Of a stretch of 64,000 bases of DNA, positions 27,236 to 36,173 are shown piece by piece (the first letter of the stretch is position 1; each line of letters opens with the position of its first letter). Under the pieces are notes generated by a model that saw only the letters and a list, made by a program, of their open reading frames with translations, made no database searches and was not told the origin of the DNA. The translations under genes and the position numbers were made by a program. Source of the DNA: Nostoc desertorum CM1-VF14 (GTDB lineage: Bacteria; Cyanobacteriota; Cyanobacteriia; Cyanobacteriales; Nostocaceae); the NCBI GenBank assembly GCA_019359245.1, contig JAHHHR010000024.1, positions 1 through 64,000 of the forward strand. The letters are read 5' to 3'.

Positions 27236-28093
27236 TTACATTGCTACCCGTGGATAAAGTGGTCCACAGATAAGGGTCAAGCCGATTAATGTTAACAAGA
27301 GAATTGTACAATCCCAACCAAAGCCATAGATACTAGTGCCGTTGATTAACATCGTTCCACGCAATGCATCTACCTCATAAGTCAAAGGATTGATGTGGGA
27401 TAAAAACTTTAACCAGTCGGGCATTAATGAAATGGGATAGATAGCATTACTGGCAAAAAATAACGGCATAGTTAACAATTGCCCAATTCCTGTCATCCGT
27501 TCTCTGGTTTTCACCAAACAGCCAATGATTAACGAAAAAGTGCAAAAACAACCAGCCCCCAGCATCACAACTAATAAGACTTGCAAAAAAGCTAAAGGAT
27601 GCAGATTGAGTTGCACACCTAAGAAAAATGACAATCCATAAATAATAAATACTTGTGATAAGCAGCGTACCCCACAAGCCAAGGACTTACCCAAAACCAT
27701 TGCTATACGGGGTGTCGGACTAGCCAAGAATTTATGTACAACTCCTAAATCTCGCTCCCAAATCAGTGTCATTCCACCTGTAAAAATGGCGACAAACAAT
27801 ACACTCTGTGCCAAAATACCCGCCGCCATAAAGTCTAAATAAGGTAAATTCCCTGTGGGTATTGCTCGCAGACGAGAGAAGACTTGACCAAAAATCAGTA
27901 GCCATAATGCTGGTTGTACGGCGCGAATTACTAAATCAGTCGGATCATGTCGGAGTTTTCGCACTTCCATTTCGGCAATTACCAGGGTTTTTGCGAATAT
28001 CTGATCCAGTGCAGAGATGATACGATTAGTTCGGTAATATGATTTTGTCTTAACCCAACCGTTGAGATGTACGTCTGGTTCTTGCTGTGTCAC
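27236..28093 (-). CDS. ABC-2 type transporter permease (DrrB-like)
   Basis: 285 residues with six hydrophobic segments. RHDPTDLVIRAVQPALWLLIFGQVF and the terminal LYPRVAM resemble daunorubicin-type permeases. The GTG start at 28093 is supported by AGGAGGAG 9 bases upstream, and it makes the gene overlap the ATPase gene by 44 bases. It forms an exporter with the product of the gene at 28050. Confidence 0.87.
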   Translation of the reverse strand: MTQQEPDVHLNGWVKTKSYYRTNRIISALDQIFAKTLVIAEMEVRKLRHDPTDLVIRAVQPALWLLIFGQVFSRLRAIPTGNLPYLDFMAAGILAQSVLFVAIFTGGMTLIWERDLGVVHKFLASPTPRIAMVLGKSLACGVRCLSQVFIIYGLSFFLGVQLNLHPLAFLQVLLVVMLGAGCFCTFSLIIGCLVKTRERMTGIGQLLTMPLFFASNAIYPISLMPDWLKFLSHINPLTYEVDALRGTMLINGTSIYGFGWDCTILLLTLIGLTLICGPLYPRVAM

Positions 28094-28907
28094 GGTAGTT
28101 GACTCCTCCTGATTTTAATTGGTCGCCTGTGTGGTGAATAAAGACATCATCCAAAGTTGCATTAGGTTTACCCAAAGCGGTTTTCAAGTCACTGGGTGCG
28201 CCTGTTGTCACAACTTGGCCTTGCTGCATAATCACAACTCGACTACACAGACTATCGGCTTCTTCTAAAAAGTGAGTAGTTAAAAAGATAGTTGTGCCAT
28301 AATCTGCCCGGAGTTGTTGTACAAGTTGCCATACCTGATTACGGGCAATGGGATCTAGTCCCACAGTTGGCTCATCAAGGAATAAAATTCGGGGTTGATG
28401 CATAATCGATTGGGCAATTTCTAGCTTGCGAATCATGCCACCAGAATAGTTGCGTACCAAGCGATGAGCTGCGTCTTGCAAACCCATAAAACCGAGAACG
28501 TCTTGAATACACCTTTGTCGGCGGCTACGGGGAATGTCATACAGTTTGGCAAAGATTAACAGGTTTTCGTAACCTGTCAGACTACCGTCAGCAGATAGAG
28601 CTTGGGGTACATAACCTAATATTCGCCTCACACCAGCAGCCTGACGTGCCACGTCATAGCCTGCTATAGTTGCGTTTCCGGCACTGATGGGTAACAAGGT
28701 GGTCAACATTTTGATGACTGTGCTTTTGCCTGCCCCATTAGGGCCCAGTAAGCCAAATATTTCACCTTGTTCTACAGTGATGTTTAAATCGTCAACTGCG
28801 ATTGCTTTGTCAAAATAACGTGTCAGTCCTTGGGTTTCTAAAATCACTGCTTGAGAATTACTAGGCAGTGATTTTGATATATCTGTGTTCCCTGTAAATA
28901 TGGTCAC
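28050..28907 (-). CDS. ABC transporter ATPase (DrrA-like)
   Basis: 285 residues. Walker A GPNGAGKST, signature YSGGMIRK, Walker B ILFLDEPTVGLD and switch His in LTTHFLEEA. The DrrA-type C-terminal segment SDLKTALGKPNATLDDVFIHHTG is present. GTG start at 28907. Its 3' end overlaps the permease gene, indicating translational coupling. It powers efflux of a hydrophobic compound. Confidence 0.9.
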   Translation of the reverse strand: MTIFTGNTDISKSLPSNSQAVILETQGLTRYFDKAIAVDDLNITVEQGEIFGLLGPNGAGKSTVIKMLTTLLPISAGNATIAGYDVARQAAGVRRILGYVPQALSADGSLTGYENLLIFAKLYDIPRSRRQRCIQDVLGFMGLQDAAHRLVRNYSGGMIRKLEIAQSIMHQPRILFLDEPTVGLDPIARNQVWQLVQQLRADYGTTIFLTTHFLEEADSLCSRVVIMQQGQVVTTGAPSDLKTALGKPNATLDDVFIHHTGDQLKSGGVNYRDTARTRRTSQRLG

Positions 28908-28971
28908 AAGTCTTACGTGCTTTTAATATTTAGCTTATCTAAATATTAGTTTGCCATAATTCATGGAGAAG

Positions 28972-29358
28972 TCAAGAGCCTGGATGTGAACTTGCGGATT
29001 CTGCTATTTCTAGGCGATTACCACCAGGATCACGAATGAAAAAGCGCTTGGTGAATGGTATGGGTTGGCCGTTAATAATTTCTACCCCATGTGTTTGGAG
29101 ATGTTTTGCAAAAGCCTCCAAGTTGTCAACTTGGAAACAAATATGCCGCCTAGATACTGCATTATTAGCCTGCTGCTCTGTGCTGATATGGATTTGGATA
29201 TTTCCCAGTACATACCATGCGCCGCCATTAGTTTGCAGATCCTCTGGTTTGGTAATTTCCGTTAATCCCAAAACTTGGCTGTAAAAAAACAACATGGCAT
29301 TTTCAGCTTCAGAAGATGATGTTATCTGGATATGGTCAATCGCTTGAACTCTTTCCAT
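28972..29358 (-). CDS. VOC-superfamily (glyoxalase/bleomycin-resistance) protein
   Basis: 128 residues with the paired beta-alpha-beta-beta-beta units of this superfamily: AIDHIQITSSS, FYSQVLGLTEI, RRHICFQVDNLEAF and FFIRDPGGNRLEIAE. Candidate metal ligands are His in DHIQI, His in RHICF and Glu in RLEIAE. It is 64 bases upstream of the DrrA-like gene on the same strand, and may sequester or modify the exported compound. Confidence 0.82.
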   Translation of the reverse strand: MERVQAIDHIQITSSSEAENAMLFFYSQVLGLTEITKPEDLQTNGGAWYVLGNIQIHISTEQQANNAVSRRHICFQVDNLEAFAKHLQTHGVEIINGQPIPFTKRFFIRDPGGNRLEIAESASSHPGS

Positions 29359-29452
29359 TTGTTGCCTTGCTTTTAAGCACTTGAGATGATGAATTTGATT
29401 TTAAGTTCTATACCTTGATAGATATACAGTAGTATTATTTAGGTAATTCTTT

Positions 29453-30523
29453 ATGTCAAACCATCAATCACCTTTCCAACATCCGAATGAAGAAGTACAA
29501 GCTTCATCACCCGACTCCCTCACCATCGCCCGAAAACAAGAAGTTGTGCAAATTCTCAAGCAAGTTAGCGAACGCATCCTAAAAAATGACATTGTTAGTC
29601 TGGGAATGGTGCGAAATCTGCGGATAGTTGATGATTATATATATTTGCGTTTATATATTGGTTCCCATCAACATCAATTAGAAGCCGAGATTCAAACTGT
29701 ATTATCATCCCTAACTTGGAGCAAAAAAACTTACATTCAACTCTGCACCATTCCAAAAGTAAGAACGACTTTAGCAGTTTCTAGTGGTAAGGGGGGTGTT
29801 GGTAAGTCTACCACTGCGGTTAATTTAGCAGTAGCTTTACAATTAACTGGGGCAAAAGTCGGTCTTTTAGATGCTGATGTTTACGGCCCCAATGTTCCCC
29901 AAATGCTGGGACTGGATAAATCTGAAGTGAAAGTTATTGATACTCCCAATGGTCAAAGGTTTGTACCATTAGAAGCTCACGGAATTAAAGTTATGTCAGT
30001 AGGACTGTTAGCAGAAGCAGACCATCCTTTAGCTTGGCGTGGCCCAGTTTTACACAAAATCATCACCCAATTCATCCATCAGGTGGAGTGGGGAGAATTA
30101 GATTATTTATTAATTGACCTTCCTCCTGGTACTGGTGATGCCCAAATTACTATCGTCCAAGAAAGCCCAATTTGTGGGGTAATATTGGTCACAACTCCCC
30201 AAAATGTGGCAATTTCAGATGTACGCCGCAGTATTTATATGTTCCGCCAAGTTGGGGTTCCTGTTATTGGTATTATCGAAAATATGAGCTATTTCATAGG
30301 GAATGGTGGTGAACAAATTCCAATTTTCGGTAGTGGTGGTGGTCAAAAGTTGGTAGAAGAACTTAACGCACCCCTTTTAGGGCAGATTCCTATTGATCCC
30401 CTTATCTGTAATGGTGGTGATATCGGAGAACCCCTAACACTCGCTGACCCTAGCTCCAAAGCTAGTAAAGTATTTGTGCAAATTGCTGGGGCGCTAAATG
30501 TTACTTTTTCTAGTTCTGTTTAA
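29453..30523 (+). CDS. mrp: Mrp/NBP35-family P-loop ATPase (iron-sulfur cluster carrier)
   Basis: 356 residues. An N-terminal MIP18-like domain (about 25-95) precedes the deviant Walker A SSGKGGVGKSTTAVNLA at about residue 111, with LLDADVYGPNVPQMLG and LLIDLPPGTGDAQ following. The region after ENMSYFI has no CxxC pair, a Mrp variant also known in cyanobacteria. Proposed to carry Fe-S clusters to apoproteins, which suits the ferredoxins in the window. No operator palindrome was seen upstream. Confidence 0.88.
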   Translation: MSNHQSPFQHPNEEVQASSPDSLTIARKQEVVQILKQVSERILKNDIVSLGMVRNLRIVDDYIYLRLYIGSHQHQLEAEIQTVLSSLTWSKKTYIQLCTIPKVRTTLAVSSGKGGVGKSTTAVNLAVALQLTGAKVGLLDADVYGPNVPQMLGLDKSEVKVIDTPNGQRFVPLEAHGIKVMSVGLLAEADHPLAWRGPVLHKIITQFIHQVEWGELDYLLIDLPPGTGDAQITIVQESPICGVILVTTPQNVAISDVRRSIYMFRQVGVPVIGIIENMSYFIGNGGEQIPIFGSGGGQKLVEELNAPLLGQIPIDPLICNGGDIGEPLTLADPSSKASKVFVQIAGALNVTFSSSV

Positions 30524-30544
30524 CTTAAGTAAAAAAGAATTACT

Positions 30545-31348
30545 ATGGCTGTTCCTGAAGCACAACAAGAGTTTTTAGAGCATATTACTTCTCAATTGAA
30601 AAAAGACGATCGCTTGCTAGGTTTAGCTATTGGTGGTTCTTATTTACGGGGGGAAATGGATGAATATTCTGATCTCGATCTGATTATTGTTGTAAAAGAT
30701 GCTTATTATCAACAGATATTAAATGAGCGACAGCTTTTTGCCAGTCAATTAGGTTCACTGCTGGTAGCTTTTACAGGCGAACACGTCGGGGAACCTCGAT
30801 TGTTCATTTGTCTATACGAAAATCCACTTTTACACGTCGATTTAAAGTTTTTGCTTTTACAAGATTTCACAATAGATCGGATAGAAAACCCTATTGTTCT
30901 ATGGGAGCAAAAAGATTTACTAACCTTAGCTATAAAAGAAAACCCACGAAATTATCCACCTCTAGATTTACAGTGGATTGAAGACCGCTTCTGGGTTTGG
31001 GTACACTACATCACCACAAAATTAGGTAGAGGTGAATTTTTTGAAGCTATTGATACTCTTTCTTTTATTCGTGGACAAGTTCTCGCTCCATTAGCCAAAA
31101 TCCAGGCTGGAAAACTCCCGCGCGGGGTAAGGAATTTAGAAACGGAACTTCCCCATCTGTTACCAGACTTTCGTCAAACTATACCTATACAACACAATCA
31201 TCATGAAATTGCCAAAGCATTGCAACACAGTATTTATTTGTATCGCCAGTTTCGAGATGCTTTAAAAACGCCAGCTTTGGTTGTGCATTCTTCAGCAGAA
31301 ACAGCCTCTAATCAATATCTACAAGCAGTTGTAGATGGTATAAAATAG
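30545..31348 (+). CDS. Nucleotidyltransferase-fold protein
   Basis: 267 residues. IGGSYLRGEMDEYSDLDLIIVV gives the GS motif and the DxD metal pair of the polymerase-beta nucleotidyltransferase superfamily. The rest resembles aminoglycoside adenylyltransferase-like proteins of unknown substrate. It starts 21 bases after mrp and may share its transcript. Confidence 0.75.
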   Translation: MAVPEAQQEFLEHITSQLKKDDRLLGLAIGGSYLRGEMDEYSDLDLIIVVKDAYYQQILNERQLFASQLGSLLVAFTGEHVGEPRLFICLYENPLLHVDLKFLLLQDFTIDRIENPIVLWEQKDLLTLAIKENPRNYPPLDLQWIEDRFWVWVHYITTKLGRGEFFEAIDTLSFIRGQVLAPLAKIQAGKLPRGVRNLETELPHLLPDFRQTIPIQHNHHEIAKALQHSIYLYRQFRDALKTPALVVHSSAETASNQYLQAVVDGIK

Positions 31349-31385
31349 CAATTTTATTTTGCTTTACAGCACAATTTAATATAAA

Positions 31386-31413
31386 TTACTGTAAATCGCC
31401 CGATTTGTAGTAG
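31386..31413 (+). promoter_or_regulatory. 28-bp palindromic operator, site 5, with overlapping promoter
   Basis: Left half TTACTGTAAATCG, spacer CC, right half CGATTTGTAGTAG. TAGATT at 31411-31416 overlaps the right end as a -10, 28 bases before the ATG of the SDR gene, the same spacing as at site 6. TTAAGCTCAAGAG follows and is shared in part with sites 2 and 9. Confidence 0.75.
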
Positions 31414-31443
31414 ATTAAGCTCAAGAGATATTAAGAGTAAATT

Positions 31444-32214
31444 ATGGTAGGAAAATTAGACGGTAAAGTAGCCATTATTACTGGGGCTTCTGCGGGTATT
31501 GGTGAAGCTACGGCCATTACCTTAGCAGCAGAAGGGGCAAAAGTGGTAATTGCAGCTAGAAGAAGCGATCGCTTGGAAGTATTAGCAAAACGCATTGAAT
31601 CCAGCGGTGGGCAGGCTTTAGCCATAGTTACCGATATCACCGACGAAACCCAAGCCAACAACCTCATCCACAAAGCAAATGCAGCGTTAGGACGAGTGGA
31701 TATTTTAGTGAACAACGCAGGTGTAGCCCTCACAGGTAATATTCATGGTGGCAACACTTCAGACTGGCGGCGAATGTTTGATGTCAATGTCTTCGGATTG
31801 CTTTATGCTACCCATGCCGTCCTACCAATTTTCAAAGCCCAAGGCGAAGGGCATATAGTTAATATCTCATCAGTCGCAGGTCGTATAGCGCGTGCAGGTG
31901 TCGGGATATACAACGCAACTAAATGGGGCGTGAACGCTATTTCAGAATCCCTACGGCAAGAAGTTCTGCAAGATAATATCCGCGTCACTATCATTGAACC
32001 TGGTTTGGTGGAGACAGAAATCAATAATCATGTCACCGATCCTGTAGCCAAAAAGAATGTTGAAGAACGAATCAAGGCGATCGCACCATTGCAAAGTGAA
32101 GATATTGCCAGAGCGTAGGCGTAGCCCGTCGTAGACATCGCTTATGCTGTAACTCAGCCACCCCATGTTAATGTCAATGAAATTCTCATTCGACCAACTC
32201 AGCAAGAACGGTAA
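31444..32214 (+). pseudogene. Short-chain dehydrogenase/reductase gene interrupted by a 21-nt dispersed repeat
   Basis: The SDR core is intact: ITGASAGIGEAT, NNAG, Ser in ISSVAG and YNATKWG with the catalytic Tyr and Lys. Translation stops at the TAG at 32116, after residue 224. If the 21 bases 32116-32136 are removed, the frame reads on as EDIARA-IAYAVTQPPHVNVNEILIRP to a TAA at 32212-32214, giving 249 residues, the usual length for this family. The loss affects only about 25 C-terminal residues and all catalytic residues precede it, so a truncated enzyme might still fold. Confidence 0.85.
32116..32136 (+). mobile_element. 21-nt small dispersed repeat inserted in a coding sequence
   Basis: It starts TAGGCGTAGCCC and ends GTCGTAGAC. 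It interrupts what would read AGAGCGATCGCTTATG, so the target was probably a GCGATCGC (HIP1) octamer. It carries in-frame TAG codons. Size and sequence style match the 21-27 nt small dispersed repeats reported in Nostoc genomes. Confidence 0.7.
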
Positions 32215-32280
32215 GGTGACAGTATTAAAGGCTTATCTGAAAATCTTACAAGCCTAAGAAACTGAATTTACGAGTAAAAT

Positions 32281-32712
32281 ATGGATGAAATATTTATGCT
32301 GACTGCTTTAGCTCAAAGCAGAAAAGCATTACCACAATGTTTGCCCAACCCACCAGTAGGCTGCGTAATCGTAGAGAACGAAAAAATAGTAGCACAAGGA
32401 TATACACAACCACCAGGAAAACCTCATGCTGAGGCTAATGCGCTCAACCATATTCAAGGAAAAAATTTCGACTTCTTAAGAATGTACGTAACTCTTGAAC
32501 CTTGTTCTTTTTATGGACGTACACCTGCCTGTGCTTTAACCATTGCTGAAGATACTCGTATACATGAAATATATGTATCTCTACTTGATCCAGATGTTCG
32601 CAACAATGGTCAAGGATTCGAAATTCTTAGAAAAGCAGGAAAGATAGTTCATGTAGGGTTATGCGCCAATGAGGTGAACACTTTTCTGAGACAATATTTA
32701 TTAGGGCGATAA
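32281..32712 (+). CDS. Deaminase domain protein, RibD N-domain-like
   Basis: 143 residues. Zinc ligands and the catalytic Glu are visible as HAEANAL and EPCSFYGRTPAC, matching the pyrimidine deaminase half of RibD. The reductase half is absent, so it is not full RibD. It may deaminate another heterocycle. It follows the broken SDR gene and precedes the DODA-like gene on the same strand. Confidence 0.8.
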   Translation: MDEIFMLTALAQSRKALPQCLPNPPVGCVIVENEKIVAQGYTQPPGKPHAEANALNHIQGKNFDFLRMYVTLEPCSFYGRTPACALTIAEDTRIHEIYVSLLDPDVRNNGQGFEILRKAGKIVHVGLCANEVNTFLRQYLLGR

Positions 32713-32732
32713 AAAATAATCTAGATAGAGCA

Positions 32733-33092
32733 ATGAAGGAAAATATCATCATCACTGGTTTTCATGCTCATGTCTACTACGATACCGAGATTCGTGAGAC
32801 TGCTGCCCGTATACGTGAAGGATTAGGAGCTAGATTTGAAGTAAAACTTGGACGCTGGCACGATCAACCCATTGGCCCGCATCCACAAGCAATGTATCAA
32901 GTTGCCTTCTCACCAAACCAATTTCCTCAAGTTGTCCCCTGGTTAATGCTCAACCGTGAAGGGTTAAATATTCTCGTCCACCCTGAGACGGGTGATGATG
33001 TCACAGATCATACAGCACATTCTTTATGGCTAGGAAATAAGCTAGATTTAAACATCGATTTCCTACAACGCATCAAACCCAACGCCTCTTAA
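32733..33092 (+). CDS. DOPA 4,5-dioxygenase family protein
   Basis: 119 residues, the standard length. HAHVYYDTE near the N terminus, GPHPQAMYQVAF and LVHPETGDDVTDHTAHSLWLG supply the conserved His residues of the fungal/plant-type DODA family (extradiol ring cleavage). Spaced 20 bases from the deaminase gene. A catechol-like substrate is possible. The link to sulfur compounds is only by operon position after operator site 5. Confidence 0.8.
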   Translation: MKENIIITGFHAHVYYDTEIRETAARIREGLGARFEVKLGRWHDQPIGPHPQAMYQVAFSPNQFPQVVPWLMLNREGLNILVHPETGDDVTDHTAHSLWLGNKLDLNIDFLQRIKPNAS

Positions 33093-33148
33093 AAATCCTC
33101 TGCGTACCTCTGCGCTTCCCTTGGCGAACCTACCCTGCGGGAAGGCTT

Positions 33149-33192
33149 ACCCCTACGGGGAAGCAAGCTACGCGTAGCGTCTCTTAGAGAAG
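33149..33192. repeat. Partial copy of the palindromic module of the composite repeat
   Basis: ACCCCTACGGGGAAGCAAGC then TACGCGTAGCGTCTCTTAGAGAAG, matching 2099-2142 and 24334-24377 except at a few positions. It is inserted in a CTCTGCGTACCTCTGCG-type repeat downstream of the DODA-like gene. Confidence 0.75.
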
Positions 33193-33300
33193 CGTTTATG
33201 CGTTTAAAAACCGCTAAAATTTTATGCGCTAATTCGTAATAGGCATACTTTTTCGGATCTTGCATTTGCGGCTTATCTATGTGAGTATTCTATCAGTAAA

Positions 33301-33328
33301 ATACGGCAAATCGCTCAATTTATCGTAG
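33301..33328 (+). promoter_or_regulatory. 28-bp palindromic operator, site 6, with overlapping promoter
   Basis: Left half ATACGGCAAATCG, spacer CT, right half CAATTTATCGTAG, one of the most symmetric copies. TAGTAT at 33326-33331 is a -10 candidate, 28 bases before the ATG at 33359. Confidence 0.75.
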
Positions 33329-33358
33329 TATTGTTATTGCTTGTAGTTTAATGTACGT

Positions 33359-34417
33359 ATGTTTAGTAAGTATTTACCACATCGACTGATGAAGATTGTC
33401 AGTAGCTTTCTTCAGAATTATGAAATATCCAGAATTGGCATATTTGCCTTATTCTTTGCTGTCGGATTAAGTTTAACTCTTGTGATATCGGCTTGTTCTC
33501 CCAACAACACAAGTAACTCCACCGTAACGCAGACAGCAACTCAAGGTGTGGTAGTTCGTATTGGCTATCAAAAAGCGGCAACTATTCTCAATGCTCTGAA
33601 GAATCGAGGCAGTTTAGCGCAAACTTTAACTGCTGCTGGTGCTTCGGTGACATGGGCAGAATTTCCCGCAGGCCCGCCTATGTTGGAAGCGATGAACGCA
33701 GGTAGTATTGACTTTGGCTATACAGGTGAATCACCCCCTATTTTTGCCCAAGCGGCAGGTACTCCCTTGCTTTATGTTGCTTATGATCCTTGGAGTCCTA
33801 AAGCAGAAGCAATTGTTGTAACGAAAAATTCACCAATTAAAAGTGTTGCTGAACTTAAAGGTAAAAAAGTTGCCTTTGCCAAAGGATCGAACACTAACTA
33901 TCTTGTTGTCAAAGCTGTAGAGGCTGCCGGATTAAAATATGCTGACATCAAGCCAACACATCTAACACCAGCAGATGCCCGTGCAGCTTTTGAAAGTGGT
34001 AACGTTGATGCTTGGGCAATTTGGGACCCTTACCTAGCAGCAGTTGAACACGATCTAGATGTCAGGATACTAACAGATGCGACAAATTTAGCACCAAATC
34101 GGGGTTATTATCTTGCTCGTCAAGAGTTTGTCAATTCTCACCCAGATTTATTAAAAACTCTTTTAGATGAAGCCGGCAAAATAGATAAATGGGCAACAAA
34201 TAATCCAGACGAGGTTGCCAAGTTCCTCGAACCAGAATTAGGTATTAAAGCAGCCGCATTGGAAATTGCTGAAAAGCGCCGGAAGTATGGCGTTTTACCT
34301 CTGACAGATGAAGTAATCACACGGCAACAAAATATTGCCGATACTTTCCATCAAATTAAGCTAGTTCCCAAGAAAATCCAGGTTAAAGACATCGTTTGGA
34401 ACGGTAATAAATCCTAA
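33359..34417 (+). CDS. Sulfonate-type ABC transporter substrate-binding lipoprotein, copy 3
   Basis: 352 residues. Lipobox VISAC after a hydrophobic stretch. Family segments are VRIGYQKAATIL, EFPAGPPMLEAMNAGSIDFG, GESPPIFAQAAGTPL and DAWAIWDPYLAAVE. An alternative start is M11 at 33389. It is the first gene of an operon with the AprA-like flavoprotein, a methyltransferase and a ferredoxin, directly linking sulfonate-type uptake to a redox enzyme. Confidence 0.88.
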   Translation: MFSKYLPHRLMKIVSSFLQNYEISRIGIFALFFAVGLSLTLVISACSPNNTSNSTVTQTATQGVVVRIGYQKAATILNALKNRGSLAQTLTAAGASVTWAEFPAGPPMLEAMNAGSIDFGYTGESPPIFAQAAGTPLLYVAYDPWSPKAEAIVVTKNSPIKSVAELKGKKVAFAKGSNTNYLVVKAVEAAGLKYADIKPTHLTPADARAAFESGNVDAWAIWDPYLAAVEHDLDVRILTDATNLAPNRGYYLARQEFVNSHPDLLKTLLDEAGKIDKWATNNPDEVAKFLEPELGIKAAALEIAEKRRKYGVLPLTDEVITRQQNIADTFHQIKLVPKKIQVKDIVWNGNKS

Positions 34418-34459
34418 AAATTTCCTCCCTACTCTCTACTCGCCCAGTTCTAAAAGCTT

Positions 34460-36169
34460 ATGGACATCAATACCCAACGGATAAAAACTGATGTACTTGT
34501 CATCGGTGGCGGTACAGCTGGAACGATGGCTGGAATTAAAGCCAAACAAGCAAATCCCGATACGGAGGTGCTGATTTTAGAAAAAGCTAACATTCGACGA
34601 AGTGGTGCGATCGCAATGGGTATGGATGGGGTAAACACCGCAGTCATTCCCGGCCATTCCACCCCAGAACAATACGTGCGCGAAGTCACCTTGGCTAACG
34701 ATGGCATTCTCAACCAAAAAGCCGTATATCAAACAGGTAAATTAGGTTATGAAGTCATCCAAGAATTAGAAAGTTGGGGTGTGAAATTTCAAAAAGATGT
34801 TCAAGGAAACTATGATTTAAAACAAGTGCATCGTGTAGGTAAATATGTCCTACCTATGCCAGAAGGTAAAGACTTAAAAACCATTCTCACCCGTCAAGTC
34901 AAACGCCACAAAGTCAAAGTGACAAATCGCGTCATGGCAACAAGGGTATTAGTAAAAGAAGGACGTGCTATTGGTGCAGTGGGATTTGATGTCAGGAACG
35001 GTGATTATATTGTCATTCAAGCCAAAGCAGTCATCTTGTGTACAGGTGCTTGCGGTAGATTAGGATTACCAGCTTCTGGCTATCTCTACGGCACTTACGA
35101 AAATCCTACCAATGCCGGGGATGGCTATTCAATGGCTTATCATGCAGGCGCAGAACTCAGTAATATTGAATGCTTTCAAGTTAATCCTCTAATTAAAGAT
35201 TATAACGGCCCTGCTTGTGCTTATGTTGCCGGGCCTTTTGGCGCTCATACAGCCAATGCCGAAGGAAATCGCTTCATTAGTTGCGACTATTGGAGTGGTC
35301 AAATGATGTTGGAAATCTGGAAAGAATTAAACTCTGGTAAAGGGCCAGTCCAACTGAAAATGACTCACCTTGATGAAGACACAATTGCTGAAATTGAATC
35401 AATACTTTGGGCGAATGAACGACCAAGTAGAGAACGCTTTCATCAAGGTAGAAATGAAGATTACCGCACTCACGGCATAGAGATGCACATTTCTGAAATT
35501 GGCTTATGTAGCGGTCATAGTGCCTCTGGCGTCTGGGTAAATGAAAATGCCCAAACAACTGTTCCTGGTTTATATGCAGCCGGAGACATGGCTAGCGTTC
35601 CCCATAATTATATGATTGGAGCATTTGTTTTCGGTCGGATAGCAGGTACTCACGCCATTGAATATATTCAGGACTTAGATTTAATCGAACCAGATGCAGA
35701 TTTTTTAGAAATAGAAAAAGCCAGAATTTATGCGCCATTCACTCGCCCTAATGGTGTACCTCATACCCAGGTAGAATATAAATTAAGACGTTTAGTTAAT
35801 GATTATCTGCAACCGCCAAAAACAGGCAATAAAATTGAGATTGGTTTGAAACATTTTGTTCAATATCAAGAAACATTAGATTTAATGGGCGCTCGTGATC
35901 CCCATGAATTGATGCGCTCTCTTGAAGTGCATTTTATCCGCGATTGTGCAGAGATGGCAGCCAGAGCATCATTATATCGTCAAGAAACTCGTTGGGGACT
36001 TTATCATTACCGCTTAGATTATCCAGATAAGAATGATGACGAGTGGTTCTGTCATGTCAATTTAAATAAAGATGAATTAGGTAAAATGGTATTGTTTAAG
36101 CGTTCTGTAGATCCTTACATTGTGGAAATAGATAGAGTCAAAGAACTTTATGATGTGGCTGTGAGCTAA
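34460..36169 (+). CDS. AprA-like FAD-dependent oxidoreductase, copy 3
   Basis: 569 residues. FAD site VIGGGTAGTMAGIKA, then NIRRSGAIAMGMDGVN, ASGYLYGTYENPTNAGDGY and GLYAAGDMASVPHNYMIGAF, closer to true AprA (adenylylsulfate reductase alpha) than copies 1 and 2. C-terminal RQETRWGLYHYRLDYP is conserved. It is 42 bases behind a sulfonate-type binding protein gene, and an AprB-like ferredoxin gene lies 980 bases downstream. The substrate is probably a sulfur compound, but adenylylsulfate itself cannot be confirmed by eye. Confidence 0.87.
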   Translation: MDINTQRIKTDVLVIGGGTAGTMAGIKAKQANPDTEVLILEKANIRRSGAIAMGMDGVNTAVIPGHSTPEQYVREVTLANDGILNQKAVYQTGKLGYEVIQELESWGVKFQKDVQGNYDLKQVHRVGKYVLPMPEGKDLKTILTRQVKRHKVKVTNRVMATRVLVKEGRAIGAVGFDVRNGDYIVIQAKAVILCTGACGRLGLPASGYLYGTYENPTNAGDGYSMAYHAGAELSNIECFQVNPLIKDYNGPACAYVAGPFGAHTANAEGNRFISCDYWSGQMMLEIWKELNSGKGPVQLKMTHLDEDTIAEIESILWANERPSRERFHQGRNEDYRTHGIEMHISEIGLCSGHSASGVWVNENAQTTVPGLYAAGDMASVPHNYMIGAFVFGRIAGTHAIEYIQDLDLIEPDADFLEIEKARIYAPFTRPNGVPHTQVEYKLRRLVNDYLQPPKTGNKIEIGLKHFVQYQETLDLMGARDPHELMRSLEVHFIRDCAEMAARASLYRQETRWGLYHYRLDYPDKNDDEWFCHVNLNKDELGKMVLFKRSVDPYIVEIDRVKELYDVAVS

Positions 36170-36173
36170 AATA

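Noticed and set aside
32116..32136. The TAG in the SDR gene as a natural stop or sequencing error
   Set aside because: A clean 21-base removal restores a family-like C terminus. A sequencing error would not add 21 bases of repeat-type sequence.
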